DNA of 64,000 nucleotides from Myrica gale (GCA_963930655.1 OZ005607.1:25180874-25244873); one strand, 5' to 3'. Counted from the first letter of the stretch, positions 10,601 to 23,575 are shown. The notes: generated by a model from the letters alone, not told the origin. Made by a program: numbers and translations.

Positions 10601-13600
10601 AAAATTTTAGGAATGGTAAAATTTTGGGTTGCAAACGCAACCTAAGCAGAGGCTGATATTATGTGCATTACTGATTAGATATCGGGACAATATGTTGTTT
10701 TTCTTAATCTGCGGTTTCTGTATCCTACTTATTTTTTGCTTAATCATTGTGACTTCTTTTTGGAGAACAGCAGATACTGGTAAGGTTGATATGGTAATGA
10801 ATGTTGTCGAGCGTCCAAGTGGAGGTTTTTCTGCTGGTGGTGGAATATCAAGTGGGTAAGTGTATTAGTTTGAAAATTTGTGCAATCTGAACTTAAAATA
10901 TACTTTTGTTTTTGAATTTTTAATGAAATTGATCGGTTCTGTATAAATATTTACTTGGTCATGTTTCACTTGTAGGATTACTAGTGGCCCTCTATCAGGT
11001 CTCATTGGGAGGTAAGCTTGCAGAACTAACATTTATTCTCTTAGTGTGTTTTCAGTTTTAATTCTTCTTCCTTCTTCCTTACACGATATCCCTGTGTGGT
11101 GATGTATGTATTATCTCAATGAACCTTTTTATATGTAAAGGAGCAACACCGTGCTTTCTCATAATGCAATTGGCTGTTTTATGCATCCATAACTCAGGAC
11201 AGAAACGACCAGTTCTAAGTTATCCATTTTCTAATCCAGAAATGCGCCAGAAGTTGACAAATGATTTGAGCCAAAGTGTGTTATGTCACTTGCACATTTG
11301 CTCCTGAAGTGCTAATCTTGACAAAATAGTACATGGTGGATCTAATTCTTGAACTTCTACTCTTGTCAGTCTGTGAGTTCATAACATAGGAGCCAACATA
11401 ATTTGAAATTTCGAGGGTTAGGTCCATTCTTGGTTTAAGAGCTTATAGCCAATTCATCAAATATTGCTATTGTTAATAAAAGGGATGCAACTTGATTACA
11501 TACATTTCCTATACTGACCTGTGTGACTTTCCATGATTAAGCTGTTTAGCTTATTTGTATTTTTATTTCAATTGCAGCTTTGCTTACTCTCATAGAAATG
11601 TTTTTGGAAAAAACCAAAAACTTAATATCTCTTTGGAGAGGGGGCAGATTGACTCAATATTCCGCATAAACTACACAGATCCCTGGATTGAGGGAGATGA
11701 CAAGCGGACATCCAGAACAATAATGGTTCAGGTAATCTGTTCTTTTCCTGCCTGAGTACTATGATTTTGTTGATGGTAGGATGTTGATTATTGGCAAAGT
11801 AGTAGTTTTTTTTTGTGTTCTTTTTTTGACGTATGTTTTCTATTCTAGAATTCAAGGACTCCAGGAACACTTGTTCATGGTAATCAACCTGATGGTAGCA
11901 ACCTGACCATTGGCCGCGTCACAGCTGGTATAGAATTCAGCCAACCAGTCAGGCCAAAATGGAGTGGAACGGCTGGACTTATTTTTCAGGTACTTTTGCT
12001 GCTAAAATTACCATCACCGATGCCTGGTTTTGAGACTGCAAATAGACTTGAATTTTTCCATTGCGTCGTAGTAGTAAGGCATCGAAAACCTTATTAGAGC
12101 ATACAAATTGCAGATTTTTCTTTCTGTGGCAGTTCGTTTTCACTGTTTGAGGAAAAAAAGTATTTCTAGTGGGTTCCATTGTGGAATCTTTTGGCCACTG
12201 CTGCATATATTATGCAGAGATCGTATGTCTTGATTATTATACGGGGATTGCTGGTCTTATGGTGTCTCCGAGAAATCTGTAGGAGAAGATTGTAGGTTTC
12301 TACATTTTGTCTGCATAGTTTTATTTTTGTTCTGTTTTTTTGGTGTTTCTTCCATTTTTTTATCTTCATTGTTATAGCATGCTGGTGTTCGTGATGAGAA
12401 AGGGAATCCTGTTATAAAGGATTTTTACAGCAGTCCTCTTACTGCAAGGTATGCATTTTACCTTTTGTAAGTTTGATTGCCATGTGTTAGTTGGTAATAA
12501 TATGGAAGAGGTCCACCATACCTCCTTCTGATTATATGTTATTCATTTTCCAATTTCGTTATGCAGTGGCAAAATCCACGATGATATGCTACTTGCTAAA
12601 TTTGAGAGCGTCTACACTGGATCTGGCGACCATGGCTCCTCAATGGTTAGAAGTAGTCTCTTGGAGAGTTGTAATTCTCACTATATCTATGACTCTCATA
12701 TCTTGTTGTCTTGCAGTTAGTTGTCAACATGGAACAGGCACTTCCTGTTTTGCCTGAGTGGTTGTCTTTCAACAGAGTGAATGCTCGTGCCAGGAGGGGA
12801 GTAGAAATTGGTCCTGTTCTCCTTCTTTTAAGGTATGGTGCCTACAAGTTGATTTGAAATGCTTTTTTGAATGAATAATCAGCTGGTTAATTTCTTCTTT
12901 GTCTTAGTTACTTGTTATTGTTGCATATAGTAAGTGAAGCAAATGTCATCTGCTGACTTCCTTTGGTTTTCATGGGTAGTTTGTCTGGTGGTCATGTGGT
13001 TGGTGATTTCCCTCCACATGAAGCATTCACCATTGGTGGGACAAACAGCGTGAGAGGTTATGAAGAAGGTTCTGTGGGCTCTGGCCGATCTTATGCGGTT
13101 GGTTCAGGAGAAATTTCTTTTCCCATGGTCGGTGGTATTTTCTTTCTTTCTTGTTTTTTGTGAATGTGAATTTGTTTTGGGGGTTGGTTTTGGGGAGCGG
13201 GGGGATGGGGAGGGTTTGGTGTTTTGAAGTAGCATTCTCGGCTACTACCAAGGCATTGAATATTAGTTGTAAACTCTCGTGTATTTGATCTGCAGTTGGG
13301 CCCGGTAGAAGGAGTTATTTTCGCTGATTATGGAACTGATCTTGGATCAGGCCAAACGGTGCTTGGTAGGTATCTTTTGTTTTGTTTTGTTTCATTTACG
13401 CTTTAGCTTCTTTTGTTCTTGGTGTTGTGTTAGCCAATTTTAGTTGTATTTGCCATACATAACTTCAATGATTAGGCTATGACTAGCAGAGCATTTGAAA
13501 AAGGAAAGTTGAGTGGAACGGTCTGCCTGATAAGTCAACCCTGTCTATGATATCTTGATCTGTAAAGCTGAACGGTCCATTTGAAAACCTCACAGTCGAG

Positions 13601-14038
13601 CAGAACAATCAAATTTTTTTTTTTGAAATAGGAAGCTTTGGTAATAGTTTAGCGATGGACTTTTTACGTTTCTAGGAGTGATGGTTGGTTCTTTCAATTT
13701 TACCTGGAAAAGAACACAGTAATGTTCATTTAAATTGTAGGACTCCATTTCATTTGAATGCTTTTCATCACTAAAAAATGTACTCTTGATCATTTGTGGA
13801 TTTCTTCGTATCTTTGTAGTTTTATCTTCTTCCCATTTTGCTGCTTGGGCTACGTTTTCAAAATGTTAATGTTTTTTTATTAGGTGATCCTGCTGGAGCA
13901 AGGCATAAACCTGGAATTGGATATGGATATGGATTTGGCGTTCGAGTTGACTCACCGTTGGGACCTTTGCGTCTTGAGTACGCATTCAGTGATACACATG
14001 CCAAGAGGTTTCACTTCGGGGTTGGTCATCGGAACTAA
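4634..14038 (+). CDS. OEP80: Outer envelope protein 80, chloroplastic (Omp85 family)
   Basis: This gene encodes a 765-residue beta-barrel protein of the plastid outer envelope, of the Omp85/BamA-Toc75 family, thought to help insert barrel proteins in that membrane. Sixteen coding exons join in phase: 4634-5440, 8376-8469, 8616-8698, 8869-8966, 9119-9188, 9591-9684, 10774-10855, 10976-11011, 11578-11731, 11849-11989, 12378-12448, 12567-12645, 12717-12832, 12980-13127, 13296-13365, 13884-14038. Residues 1 to about 195 are a Ser-rich N-terminal extension. POTRA-type domains follow, starting at [20 protein letters not shown] and including [19 protein letters not shown]. From about residue 420 the barrel carries [43 protein letters not shown] and the C-terminal strand [10 protein letters not shown]. 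The Arabidopsis protein is 732 residues, so the length fits. The start is the first ATG of the long first exon. Intron 1 (2.9 kb) holds an L1 insertion and intron 6 a MITE; neither touches an exon. Confidence 0.94.
5876..7924 (-). mobile_element. 5'-truncated L1 LINE in OEP80 intron 1
   Basis: This L1-type retroposon lies antisense to OEP80, with its A-tail (T-run on +) at 5876. The 16-bp sequence AAGGTTACATAAACTT at 5860-5875 recurs at 7925-7940, giving the target duplication. On the minus strand the ORF2 remnant starts inside the reverse transcriptase ([23 protein letters not shown]). The catalytic YADD is replaced by STDD. Next come the connection region ([20 protein letters not shown]) and WSGW-type linker. 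Last is the zf-RVT zinc knuckle near 6240-6345 ([23 protein letters not shown]). The frame is broken by stops and frameshifts and by the MITE at 7028-7239. The 5' part, including the endonuclease, is absent. It is a dead copy. Confidence 0.92.
7028..7239. mobile_element. Tourist-like MITE, copy 3, nested in the L1
   Basis: A 212-bp element with ends GGCTATGTTTG and CAAACACTACC. It splits the L1 reading frame after the residues KFHL; the L1 sequence resumes directly on the other side. The flanks are TTA (7025-7027) and ATA (7240-7242), a 3-bp target duplication with one changed base. The nesting shows that the MITE moved after the L1 landed in OEP80. Confidence 0.85.
10456..10642. mobile_element. 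Tourist-like MITE, copy 4, in OEP80 intron 6
   Basis: A 187-bp element with ends GGGTGTGTTTG and CAAACGCAACC, flanked by TAA at 10453-10455 and 10643-10645. It lies 131 bases upstream of the exon 7 acceptor and does not disturb a splice site. Confidence 0.85.
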
Positions 14039-14340
14039 TATCCTATTTGCCCTCGTGTTCTCAGTGGGATCCCGGTCGCTGCCAGCCATTTCGATAGCAT
14101 AATTCTGTTGATTTGTTGTTGTAGAGGTCTAGTGTTGCTATGGAAATCTTGTTTCTTCCACCTTATTCTTATTAATAGATTCCTTGATGTTACCTTGGAT
14201 TTGCCCACCATCTCAGTGAGGAAAATTGCACCTACACTCTTGAAGGATTTCATTGATCCCCTTTTAACCAAGTAATTCTGGAAATCTTGGTCTTTTGTTT
14301 CTTTTCTGCATTTTTTTTTCCTCTGGAGGACTTCTCTTTT
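14039..14340 (+). other. OEP80 3' untranslated region (approximate)
   Basis: T-rich DNA directly downstream of the OEP80 stop codon with AATAG/TTATTAATAG-type polyadenylation-like signals near 14170. The cleavage site cannot be fixed from sequence. Confidence 0.4.
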
Positions 14341-15038
14341 CTTCCTTGTTTAAGTAAACATTTATACCAAGACAAGTTAGAAAAATAGCTCTGCTTCTAC
14401 GCCATACCAACAGACTTCAGATCAAAACAAATATAACTCTACTTGGGAACTTTAGGAGATGTGGGTTGGGCAGTTGGTACCCAATACAAAGATCCAATAT
14501 CTTGGAATCGTAGTCTAATTAAAAAAACTATAAAATAATTTCCCTCTCTCGACCTTGAGGGGAGTGGTGTTCGACCACAAGTGATTGGTACGCGTTATTC
14601 AAAGCTTCGCATCAATCAGGGGCACCCCTGTGACCATAAGTTCAGTTGGCCTCTCACTTTCGTTGAAACCCAAGATTGGTCGAAGATGATGGGCTCTCGC
14701 ATGTTCCTTCCAATATATTGTAAGAATGTGGCATCCTATTTTGTCAAGCTGTATGAGACAGGTTCAAGTGTTCAACGCAACAAAATTATTTAGGACGTCT
14801 AGATGCATTTGATATGGCAATCCACATTACAATCAAGGTGGGACAAACATAATACATAATCTAACATCTCTCAAAACCTCAAGGCGGAAGCTTGAGTTTG
14901 CAATAAGAAAAGGATTCAAGTGTTAAGTGCAGCGAGAGAAGAGCACTGTTTAGGCAACCTAGACAGTAGAAAAAGAATAAAAAGACAAATCAAATTCCTG
15001 ATTGAGGCACTAACTGTTGGATGAAGACTTGACGGAAT
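14341..15038. other. Intergenic, no gene seen
   Basis: Spacer after OEP80. A 70-residue plus-strand frame at 14581-14793 reads like protein (TRYSKLRINQGHPCDHKFSW at its start) but matches no family I know and has no context. Confidence 0.35.
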
Positions 15039-15199
15039 GGCGTGATGAAGAGGTCTCAATCTTGAAGACATCGATTGAAAGACTTCAAAAAGCCTAGAAG
15101 TGTGTGAGATGTCGGACCGGCGTGATGAAGAGGTCTCAATCTTCAAGACGTCAATTGAAAGAATCCAAAAAATCTAAAAGTGTGTGAGATGTATGAATG
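15039..15199. repeat. Two-copy tandem repeat, about 81-bp unit
   Basis: The block starting CGTGATGAAGAGGTCTCAAT occurs at about 15040 and again at about 15121, and both copies continue through an 'aagtgtgtgagatgt' tail. It is a local tandem duplication with a few differences between copies. No coding function is seen. Confidence 0.7.
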
Positions 15200-18100
15200 T
15201 CGAGAAATGGTCGAAATGTCAATCGAACTTCAAGGAGTCAGATGGTGTGTTGCGCTAGCAAATAAAACACAAAAAAATAACTTGCTGCCCTTGGTGTGCT
15301 CTTCGCTCTTTATGAGTTTTTACCCATTCTTTTGGACTTAGATTGTAAGGTCGTTTAATCCCTTTGCTCGTTGACCCATCGCCTCTTCGGAAGGTCTGAC
15401 AAGTCCCATAGAGCATGTACTTAATGAAAGATTGTTGTTTTGACTAAAAAAAACACCAAAAAAGATTCCTAAAGAAGAAATTTGTTGAAGATGACAGTTT
15501 AAGACATCGTGAGTTTTAAGACTGGAGCAATAGAGATAATTGAAGACTAGAAAGGATGTGGCTTGATACCGTGTAAAAACTATAATATTGAACGAGGGAG
15601 AGAGATTTACGGTGATTCAGTGTAGGGAGACTTACATCCAAAGCTCTTGGGGCAACATCTTTTAAATTGTGACTTGATATTAAATTTGTATATAATAGGG
15701 TCGACTCCACTATTTATAAGACGCGAAGATACAAGCAATTCACTTTACAATCAATGTGGGACAAACATAATATATATTCTAACATCGAATAAGTAAGTTT
15801 CTCCAATTGGTAACTAAGGTCTTAATCTTGTTAACTCATCGGTTACTTGGATGTGGGACAACTCAAACGTGGTATTTATTGAGACATTCTCGCTACTCAA
15901 GTGTATCCAAACTTGTTTAACAAAAAAAAAGTGTGTCCAAACTTGATATAAGATATTTTTTAATCCACATGAATGCATTTCTATTGTTACTCAAAAGAAA
16001 ACAAAAATAGAGCAAGAATATAGATAAGGCTTAAGTTACAAGATAAGTTATCTTCGGCGTTTAATTGACTGCGCCTAAGTTGCCTATACGAAGAGCCATC
16101 CGTTTGCTCAGAGGAAACAGTTTCCCCCAGGGCCCAATGATGCAAATACCTATTTGTTCATAAAAAGATAATCCTATAGAGCTCCATGGGAGAGAGAGAG
16201 AGAGCTAGGGAGGCAGACAGGTTCTTGATTTATTAGTCTTTAAGCAGCAGAGAGAAAAAGCTTGAATTCGACTGAGTTTCAGCGAATAGCCTTCAGTCAG
16301 AGGAAGAAGCAGCGGAGAAGAAATTGACAAGCCCATGGCCCTCAACAATAAAGAACAGAGAGACCAGAGACGCTGGAGAGAGAGCGCTAAGAAATTTATG
16401 AAGTGACGTCGGGCCTTTATGTGAACAGTGATAATGAGTGGATGATGTTAATCATTGTACTGAAGCAGGGGCAGGGACCAGGAGGTGCAATTAGAAGAGA
16501 GGGTGTGAAATAAGGTGGGTTTCACGGTGGAATCCATGCTGTCGGAACAGTACGCAGCGTGGGTCCCACCTTGGGATCCATCCATCTCTTAAATTTCACC
16601 TACAATTCGGTCTTTGCGTGTGATCCTCATCCGGACCCAGCAGTACTTTTACCGTGCCTTTTTATCCTCCGACATTCTCTCTACGTGTCGATCTTATAGC
16701 TCATACCCGTAGGCATCCCACATGTTTCTCTGCATGGCCATGCATGCAGTTTGTTACCTTTTCGTTCTTTTTTAACCCCACAAGAAGAATGCAGTTGTTA
16801 TCATTTATATGCACTTCCTGATTTTCTTTTTCTATCGGATCATGCAGTTCCTGATCATAGATGGGTGAACTTACAGGTAATAATTAGTGGTAGAAATTTT
16901 AAGTTTTGTTTTTTGCAGGGTTTACGTGATTAAAAAGCTTCCCAAAAGCAATGTTAATATAAACACTTGAAATCCAGAGTTAATTGTTTTTCAAATGAAT
17001 CCTTAAATTTTTATTATCTCTAATATATTTGTTCTATCTAAAATTAACAAAGGAAAAATATTTATAGTTTGTTAAGTCGTATTGAAGTAATAAAGTATGA
17101 TTCATGATCAGAGATAAATCCAAAATTCTTCCCTGTGGTATATCATTTTATCTAATTAGTCTTTGAGCAAGAGAAAAAGGTATTTAATTTTTCTGTTGAG
17201 ATACTTAGAGCAAACTGTAAAAAGTAGGCGGGTACATTATCTAAATTACCCATCAATTATTATTTTTGAACAAGAATTACCCATCAATTGATGGGCTTAA
17301 ACCAGCTCCGATAAACTCAATTAGGCTTTTTGACCCAAAAGAACTTTGTATTAGAGAATAATTATATGATCTGGTATCTATGGCTGCTTTATAGCATGTA
17401 AAAGTACTTTGTGAGATATCTTGGAATCCTCAAAAGTAGACCTTAATCCTTTTCTGAGCTTGCCTATCTTTGAGGCTTTTAGCTTTCCATTTCGGAATGA
17501 TTAGGGTTGGAAAAAGGAAATCGTTGATTTTCTTACAAAATGAGATGCCCTTTTCTTTCCCTCAGCTTTTATGCCGAATAATTCATATATTTCAAATTAC
17601 AAGTGGATTATTTTGGATATAATTTGTGTAAATTATACGTTATCCATCCTCTGATGTTTTGACCCTTTTACCTGCTTTTCTTTTTTGGTTCTTTTGTCTA
17701 GTTGATGCTTTCTCCTTTGCTAGCTACATCATTATACTACTAAAGAGACTAGTTGTCTGCAATCGCCTTTTCTTTTGGGTAACTATTGCCTGCAACATTT
17801 CTAAACCTTTAACAAGCCAACTAGTAGTTTAATACGAATTTAGAAAAGGCCAATTCTAGCCATACGGACAAACAAACAAGCAAACAATCTTATAAACTAG
17901 AAATATTAAAGCGTACCTCAAACACATTAATATTAGAATGGATCACTAGTACTAAACGTGTCCTGAATAGAGAGCTTCAGCCAATATTCTTCATGGAAAC
18001 CCGGGGAGTTATTAGTAAACAGCATGGCAATATTAGCTTTAGAAAAAGGCTAGCTTGAGAGAGAAGAAAAGAGAGAAAAATTAGCCCTATTTTACTCGCT

Positions 18101-21033
18101 GGTACTCCGCATGTTGAGTGCCAAGATCAAGATCTGCAGCCAGGCCAAATGCATGCATGGTTGGTGACGCGTGCGGGAGTTTAATTTTCCATTTTTCATC
18201 TGGTTTTTTTATCAACTGCAAGATATTTTACCTCAATAATTGTGTTTTTCTTACTAAGAACAGAAGGCACTGTAGTGACCACATTCAAACCGACCCAATT
18301 GGTATGCATATGATCACATGGTACACGAACGGATGGGACCCCAAAGATAAGTGATCTCCTCACTGCCTTAGTGCCTTGTGTCCTTTGAAAGTTGTAGATT
18401 CTTGCGACAGTACTTCTAGTGTAATTATATCCTATGCTTAATTAATCTCTAGCTAGAGTCTTTAGTTGAGATCCATAACTAGAGTCTCTCAAATAAAGTT
18501 CGTCAGGTCTAAGTTCTATATATATAAGTTAAAGGTAATGGACCATTTGCATGTCAATCTACTGAAACCACTGAACCAGATAGACCCCACAGTTCATGCT
18601 GCATTAGAATTACATCATGCCAATCACACTATGAGTTCTGCTTAAAGTGGTCCATGAAAATATTGGGTGACAATCGACCCTATCATTGTCAAGGCGCATG
18701 TGTTTGGGAATTTCCATGCTCATGCGTATATATATCTAACATGTGTTGGTAACGACTTGCATGCTCACCACCTTTTCCTCCCCCAGCCTGATTGCATTGT
18801 TTAATGGGAGGTACTGTAAATGCTACCCTTTCATCGTTTGTCCCAATAAATTTTATAAAAAGGGCTCGCCCGTTAAGTAATCCTGTCTGCAGTAAGCAAT
18901 CCCAAAGCTTATGCAGCTGCAAAAACGGAAGATGAGAAAAGTTTATGTTAATAAATGCAGGTTTCGAAAATAGAGGCAGATGTTTGGGGAACTCGGAACA
19001 AAACATGGACAGCGAGGCTCGAAGACCTCACAGACGACACACTCGTGCTGTCTTGGAGACATCTACGGGGAGAAGAGTATTACTTTACTGTTCAAATAAT
19101 CAACGGATTTTATTGATAGGCTACTGTACTCTATCGTGTCTAGATTCTATTCTCGCACCATTTTTCTTTTAGTGTTTTCGTTCTTTTTTGGGGGGGTTAT
19201 ACGAAGATCAACTAGGTAGAAGGAGCTGCTATAGCATGCAATGGGATCATATATATAATCGGATCCTTCTATTCCCTATGAAATTTCTGAGCTTAGGAAG
19301 AAAAACAGTAAATAAAATGAAATAGAGGATGGATGGGTACGTCGTCTAGCTAGTAGCTAGCTAGGTCATGTATGTTACCCATGGCCGGGCCCTAACAGCA
19401 CCACTTTAAGATATTCTTGAAAATAACTTTAATTTGTTCTCAAAATCTGCAACCCAATAAGGTATAGGGATGGGAATGGGTTTAGATATTAGAGACCATG
19501 AACCTTAACCAACTTGATTGTAGAAGTTTATGACTAACATAACATTCCCAAGGATATTACGAAATCTGATTAGGTTTTTTTAAGGTATCGGGCCTCATGA
19601 GGTTCTTTAACCTTGTATGTGTTAGGATCAAGCGCTATTGAGTCAAAAGCTTAAGTTGATAGTTAAGGTGCAACTATATTTCCTTAGACACTTGGCACCT
19701 GCAGAGCCCATACTGAGCGACATGTGGACATAAGAGACTAGTTGCATCACGTGGGTACCACATGTTGTGCTGTCAAGCATTGTCCCCTGTCCTCCATAGG
19801 ATAGTAGTCGAGTCAAAGGGTGATTGTTGGCCCTCATAAAACAAATAGTATGCAAATTGATCATGTAAAACAACTTTAATATTCTTTTATCCTGCCTTTG
19901 GTATTACCAGTTAAGCACTTTTATTAATGGTGATAGTAGTTTGTAGGCTGCATTAAGCTCGACAAACTGTTGCACAAACTGAATAAGTAATGAAAATATT
20001 CAGTAGTGTATGGTGTCATTAAACTAATGCTAATCTTCTTGATAAAAAACATAACACTGACTAATTTCAGGGACATTTAATCTAGGCACAATAAAATAAA
20101 GGGATGCAGTAGGGATCGATTGATCTGAATTTCGGGTTTGGGATATTTCTTCCTCATGGGTTCATATTTGGTGGATTCTTTAGTCTAATTCAATCCCCAC
20201 CCTTTGCCGTTTCTAATTAAGAAGAAGTACCTTCTTAATTATATACATGCATGGGTTTCTGCAGAAGTTTTGGCCGTCTGAGCTAAATTTTAGATCAATT
20301 TTTTCACAGTAAATATATATATATGAACTGGATGTGACCACATGACCGGAATACTTAGTGGAAGAGTTCAAGAGTTTTAAAGAATAAAAAAAGCTAAAAA
20401 AATTATGGGGAAACGATAATTAGAGGCTAATTGAATCTTTAAGATCGATCTTCACTGTAGAGGAATGATTCTACAGCAGTTGCAGTGTCGGTGAATGTTG
20501 TGGGATGAATCGTATTGCTTGCAATCTTGTCTACACGTACGCCAGAGAACTTCGTTGAGTACGATGACGTTTAGAATATCTATATATGTCGCTAACCAAG
20601 GTACAAATTCCATCCACCGACAGATATATAAGTACAAACAATATTGGTCTGGGGCTTCTCATAGGTTCTGTATATACCCTATTGGAAACTGTGACTATAT
20701 TTTATATAAGACAGATTAATTAATTAATAATCTCTTTTGCATGGTAAAATGTGAATGATTGTGGTTATTGGAAGAAAACATACATCAAATCTCTCTCACC
20801 CGTGTTCTCCATGTTATATATTGGCCGGCTGAGCCACTAGCCCCGGTTATTCTCCATGCAATATCGAAATGTGTGTTATCTGGGAAAATCTAAAGAAATA
20901 GCTACATGAAAAAGGCCTACTATTTTCTACTCTTCTTAATGCTTTAACTTTTTGAGATTGAACGAGAAGAGAGGGAAAGAATATTTCAATTCACGACTAA
21001 CTTAATCTTCACAAATCTTCACTTTTAACCCCC
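15200..21033. other. Long gene-free intergenic stretch
   Basis: Almost 6 kb in which I recognise no exon, tRNA, rRNA or bounded transposon. A purine-rich GAGAGA tract near 16190-16390 and CT-rich DNA near 16660-16700 could be a leader or promoter of an unannotated transcript, but no reading frame of substance follows. Several short frames (18118-18354, 18689-19006, 20495-20719) lack domain signals. Confidence 0.45.
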
Positions 21034-21510
21034 ATAATTATCATCTAGATGTCATTTACAACTACGAGTTTCATCATATTTAGCTCTCAAACTATCAAAA
21101 TGCATCAATGTTCACTCAAAGGTTGTTCAAATTGGATTCGAGGTTGGGTTTTCACCACCCGACCCCAAACCCGAAAAAGTTAAAATCGTCGAGTAAGGTC
21201 GGGTTTCTCTAAATGCTTTGGTTTCGGGTCGGGACATGTCGGGTTACGTTATAAGATAAAACATTTAGAAAAATCTTTATTAACCCCATAACTATCATCC
21301 ATATGTCATATACAACTACGAGCTTCATCATATTTAGCTCTCAAACTATCAAAATGCATCAATGTTCACCCAAAGGCTGTTCAAATTGGATTCGTTGGGT
21401 TTCCACCACCCCGACCCCAAACCCGAAAAAGTTAAAATCGTCGAGTGAGGTCGGGTTTCTCTAAATGTTTTGGTTTCGGATCGGGACATGTCGGGTTATA
21501 AGATAAAACA
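21034..21510. repeat. Direct tandem repeat, about 240-bp unit
   Basis: Two adjacent copies (about 21040-21270 and 21288-21510) share CAACTACGAG, CATCATATTTAGCTCTCAAA, CCCAAACCCGAAAAAGTTAA and GTCGGGTTTCTCTAAATG. A hAT-type terminus (GCCCACCCCTA) lies just downstream at about 21687-21697, so the repeat may be the interior of a worn hAT element with an internal duplication. The left end was not found. Confidence 0.65.
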
Positions 21511-21699
21511 TTTAGAAGTTAGTAAAACGGTGTCGTTTCATTAAGGGCATAAGGGAAAAAAATAAAAATAAAAATTCTTGTTAGAGACCTAGATCCAATT
21601 TCTCTCAGGTTCATGTTTCAAATACCTGACCCGTTTAAGTTGAACCAGGTTAGTTCTGGGTCAGAAGGTCGGTCGGCAGGTTTTTGCCCACCCCTAGTT

Positions 21700-22814
21700 A
21701 GCCCTCTAGTAAGATCTAGCCATCAATATATATTGTGCCACATAAGCTATTTCAATCGTAAGATCTTATTAGAGGGTGAACAATATTTATGCATTTTGTT
21801 AGTATGGGGACTAAATATGATGAAATTCGTAGTTTAGACCGCTAAATGATATTTGAGTGATAGTTCAGACTGATACTATAAGTAATCGATATATGAAATC
21901 GGAATTTGTACTTATGCATCAGGAACATTGTGTACTTACAATACAAAGAAGAAATTATCTTATAATTAACAAGCTGTATACTACAAAAGGATAATTGAAG
22001 GTAGGTAAAAATAATTCAAGTGGACCATGGTACAAAAGGATACCGATATCATATATGTATTTGTTAAACACTAACATCTTTCGCCAAAGTTATAAAGGTG
22101 ATCATGTAAAAGCCATTTTGAGGTTGGAGGCGCGCAAGATGGTAGAGATGTCCAGAATGGTGTATATACCAGAAAGTAGCTGAGAAAACAGATGCGGCCT
22201 GTTTGGATGCACAAGAAAACAATTTCTCAGATAAATTAACTCTAAATTAAAAGTGTTTTCATTAGGTTTAGTAAAATTAATAGTTAGTTAGGTAGAAAAT
22301 TTGTTTGGAACGTCCAAGCTGTTGACATGTGTTTTTGGATAATCTAATTACCTGGGAACAAAAATTACAGTAGTATTTAATTTCTTGCAAGTTAATTATA
22401 AATTACACCACTGCGGCTAATTTATTATCATAAACTACATATATATTCGTTACTTGTGAACCAAAAAGAAAAAGGAATTCGGACAGGAAAAAAAAGTTTC
22501 ATACTTATAAACTAAGCCGATTGTCCTGTCCAGTGTTGTACTAGAGACAATGAAAAAGACACGAGGAACCTTTCTCCCTAGTTTTGTCGCAAGGCATCGA
22601 TTATTGGGTTCTCAAAAATCTTAGCATATATGGAAGACCTAGTACAAATGAGTTGCTTGTATGTTTTCCCTGTGACGTGAGGGGTGAGAAAACTGCAAGT
22701 CCATTTCACCGGCTGATCCGCTCGCTAGCTTTAACTTTGGGAAGTCTTTTTTCTCTCTCTGAATTATGGCTATCCGCTTTCATTGTATTAGAAAACATAG
22801 TACAAAATACATAA
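21700..22814. other. Intergenic, no gene seen
   Basis: AT-rich spacer with no recognisable exon, RNA or element boundary. Confidence 0.4.
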
Positions 22815-22823
22815 TAAAAATAA

Positions 22824-23356
22824 GGGTTAATTACAATTTTTCCCTTTAAACTAACACATGATTCTCAAATACCTCCACAAACTTTATATAACTCGTTACA
22901 ACTCACCCCCATAAACTATACTTCTCATTGCGATTTCATCCCTCAACCGACTGTAGTCATTATGTCGAACGATTTCTATCCCATGTAACAAACACGTGAC
23001 CTTCTCATTACGTGAAAAGACAATTTTACTCTCGTTTGAGTCATTTCTAGTCTTCTACAGTGCTTCTAGCAATTCGTAGAACAAAAAAATAATATGAAGT
23101 TAGCTGATTTTTTATTAATAAAAGAAAAAAGATGACTCACTTAGAATCGACCTGATCAAATTTGTCTTTTCAATTAAGGAGAAGGTCACGTGTTGTTGAC
23201 ATGGGACGAAAACCGTTCGATATAACAACTTTAACGGGTTGAAGATAAAATTGTAATGAGAAGTATAGTTTGTGGTGGTGAGTTGCAGCGAGTTAAAATC
23301 TGTGGGAGTATTTGAGAATCGAATGATAGTTTGAGGGGAAAAATTGTAATTAACCC
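22824..23356. mobile_element. Mutator-like foldback MITE with 9-bp TSD
   Basis: A 533-bp element with long inverted repeats. The left end begins GGGTTAATTACAATTTTTCC and the right end is its complement. The 9-bp sequence TAAAAATAA flanks it at 22815-22823 and 23357-23365. Long terminal inverted repeats plus a 9-bp duplication are the mark of Mutator-like MITEs. It contains no open frame of note. Confidence 0.85.
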
Positions 23357-23377
23357 TAAAAATAATTATAGATCTAA

Positions 23378-23575
23378 GGCTGCGTTTGTCACTAAAATTT
23401 TGCCCAAAATTTTATCTCTCTCCTAATAAAATACTCCAATATAATCTCTCTCTCTTCCATCAAAAAATATAAAAAATTACAAAAACTATAAAATATTACA
23501 TCTCTCTTCACTTTTTCACTAAACTCAATACCAACACTAAACCCAATACCAAAAATTTTACCACACAAACCCACC
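23378..23575. mobile_element. Tourist-like MITE, copy 5
   Basis: An approximately 198-bp copy of the family, starting GGCTGCGTTTG after TAA (23375-23377) and ending near CACAAACCCACC. Its body is close to copies 6 and 9 (TTATCTCTCTCCTAATAAAA, TCTTCACTTTTTCACTAAA). The right-hand target duplication is not clear. It lies 21 bp from the foldback MITE. Confidence 0.75.

Noticed and set aside
16160-16420. Possible leader exon of an unannotated gene (GAGAGA-rich)
   Set aside because: No open frame or splice-linked exon with domain signal follows within several kb.
18983-19003. Sequence similar to mature miR395 (GATGTTTGGGGAACTC)
   Set aside because: It lacks a base of the conserved miR395 and no complementary arm lies nearby; the similar GTGTTTGGGAATTTCC at about 18700 is in direct, not inverted, orientation, so no hairpin forms.
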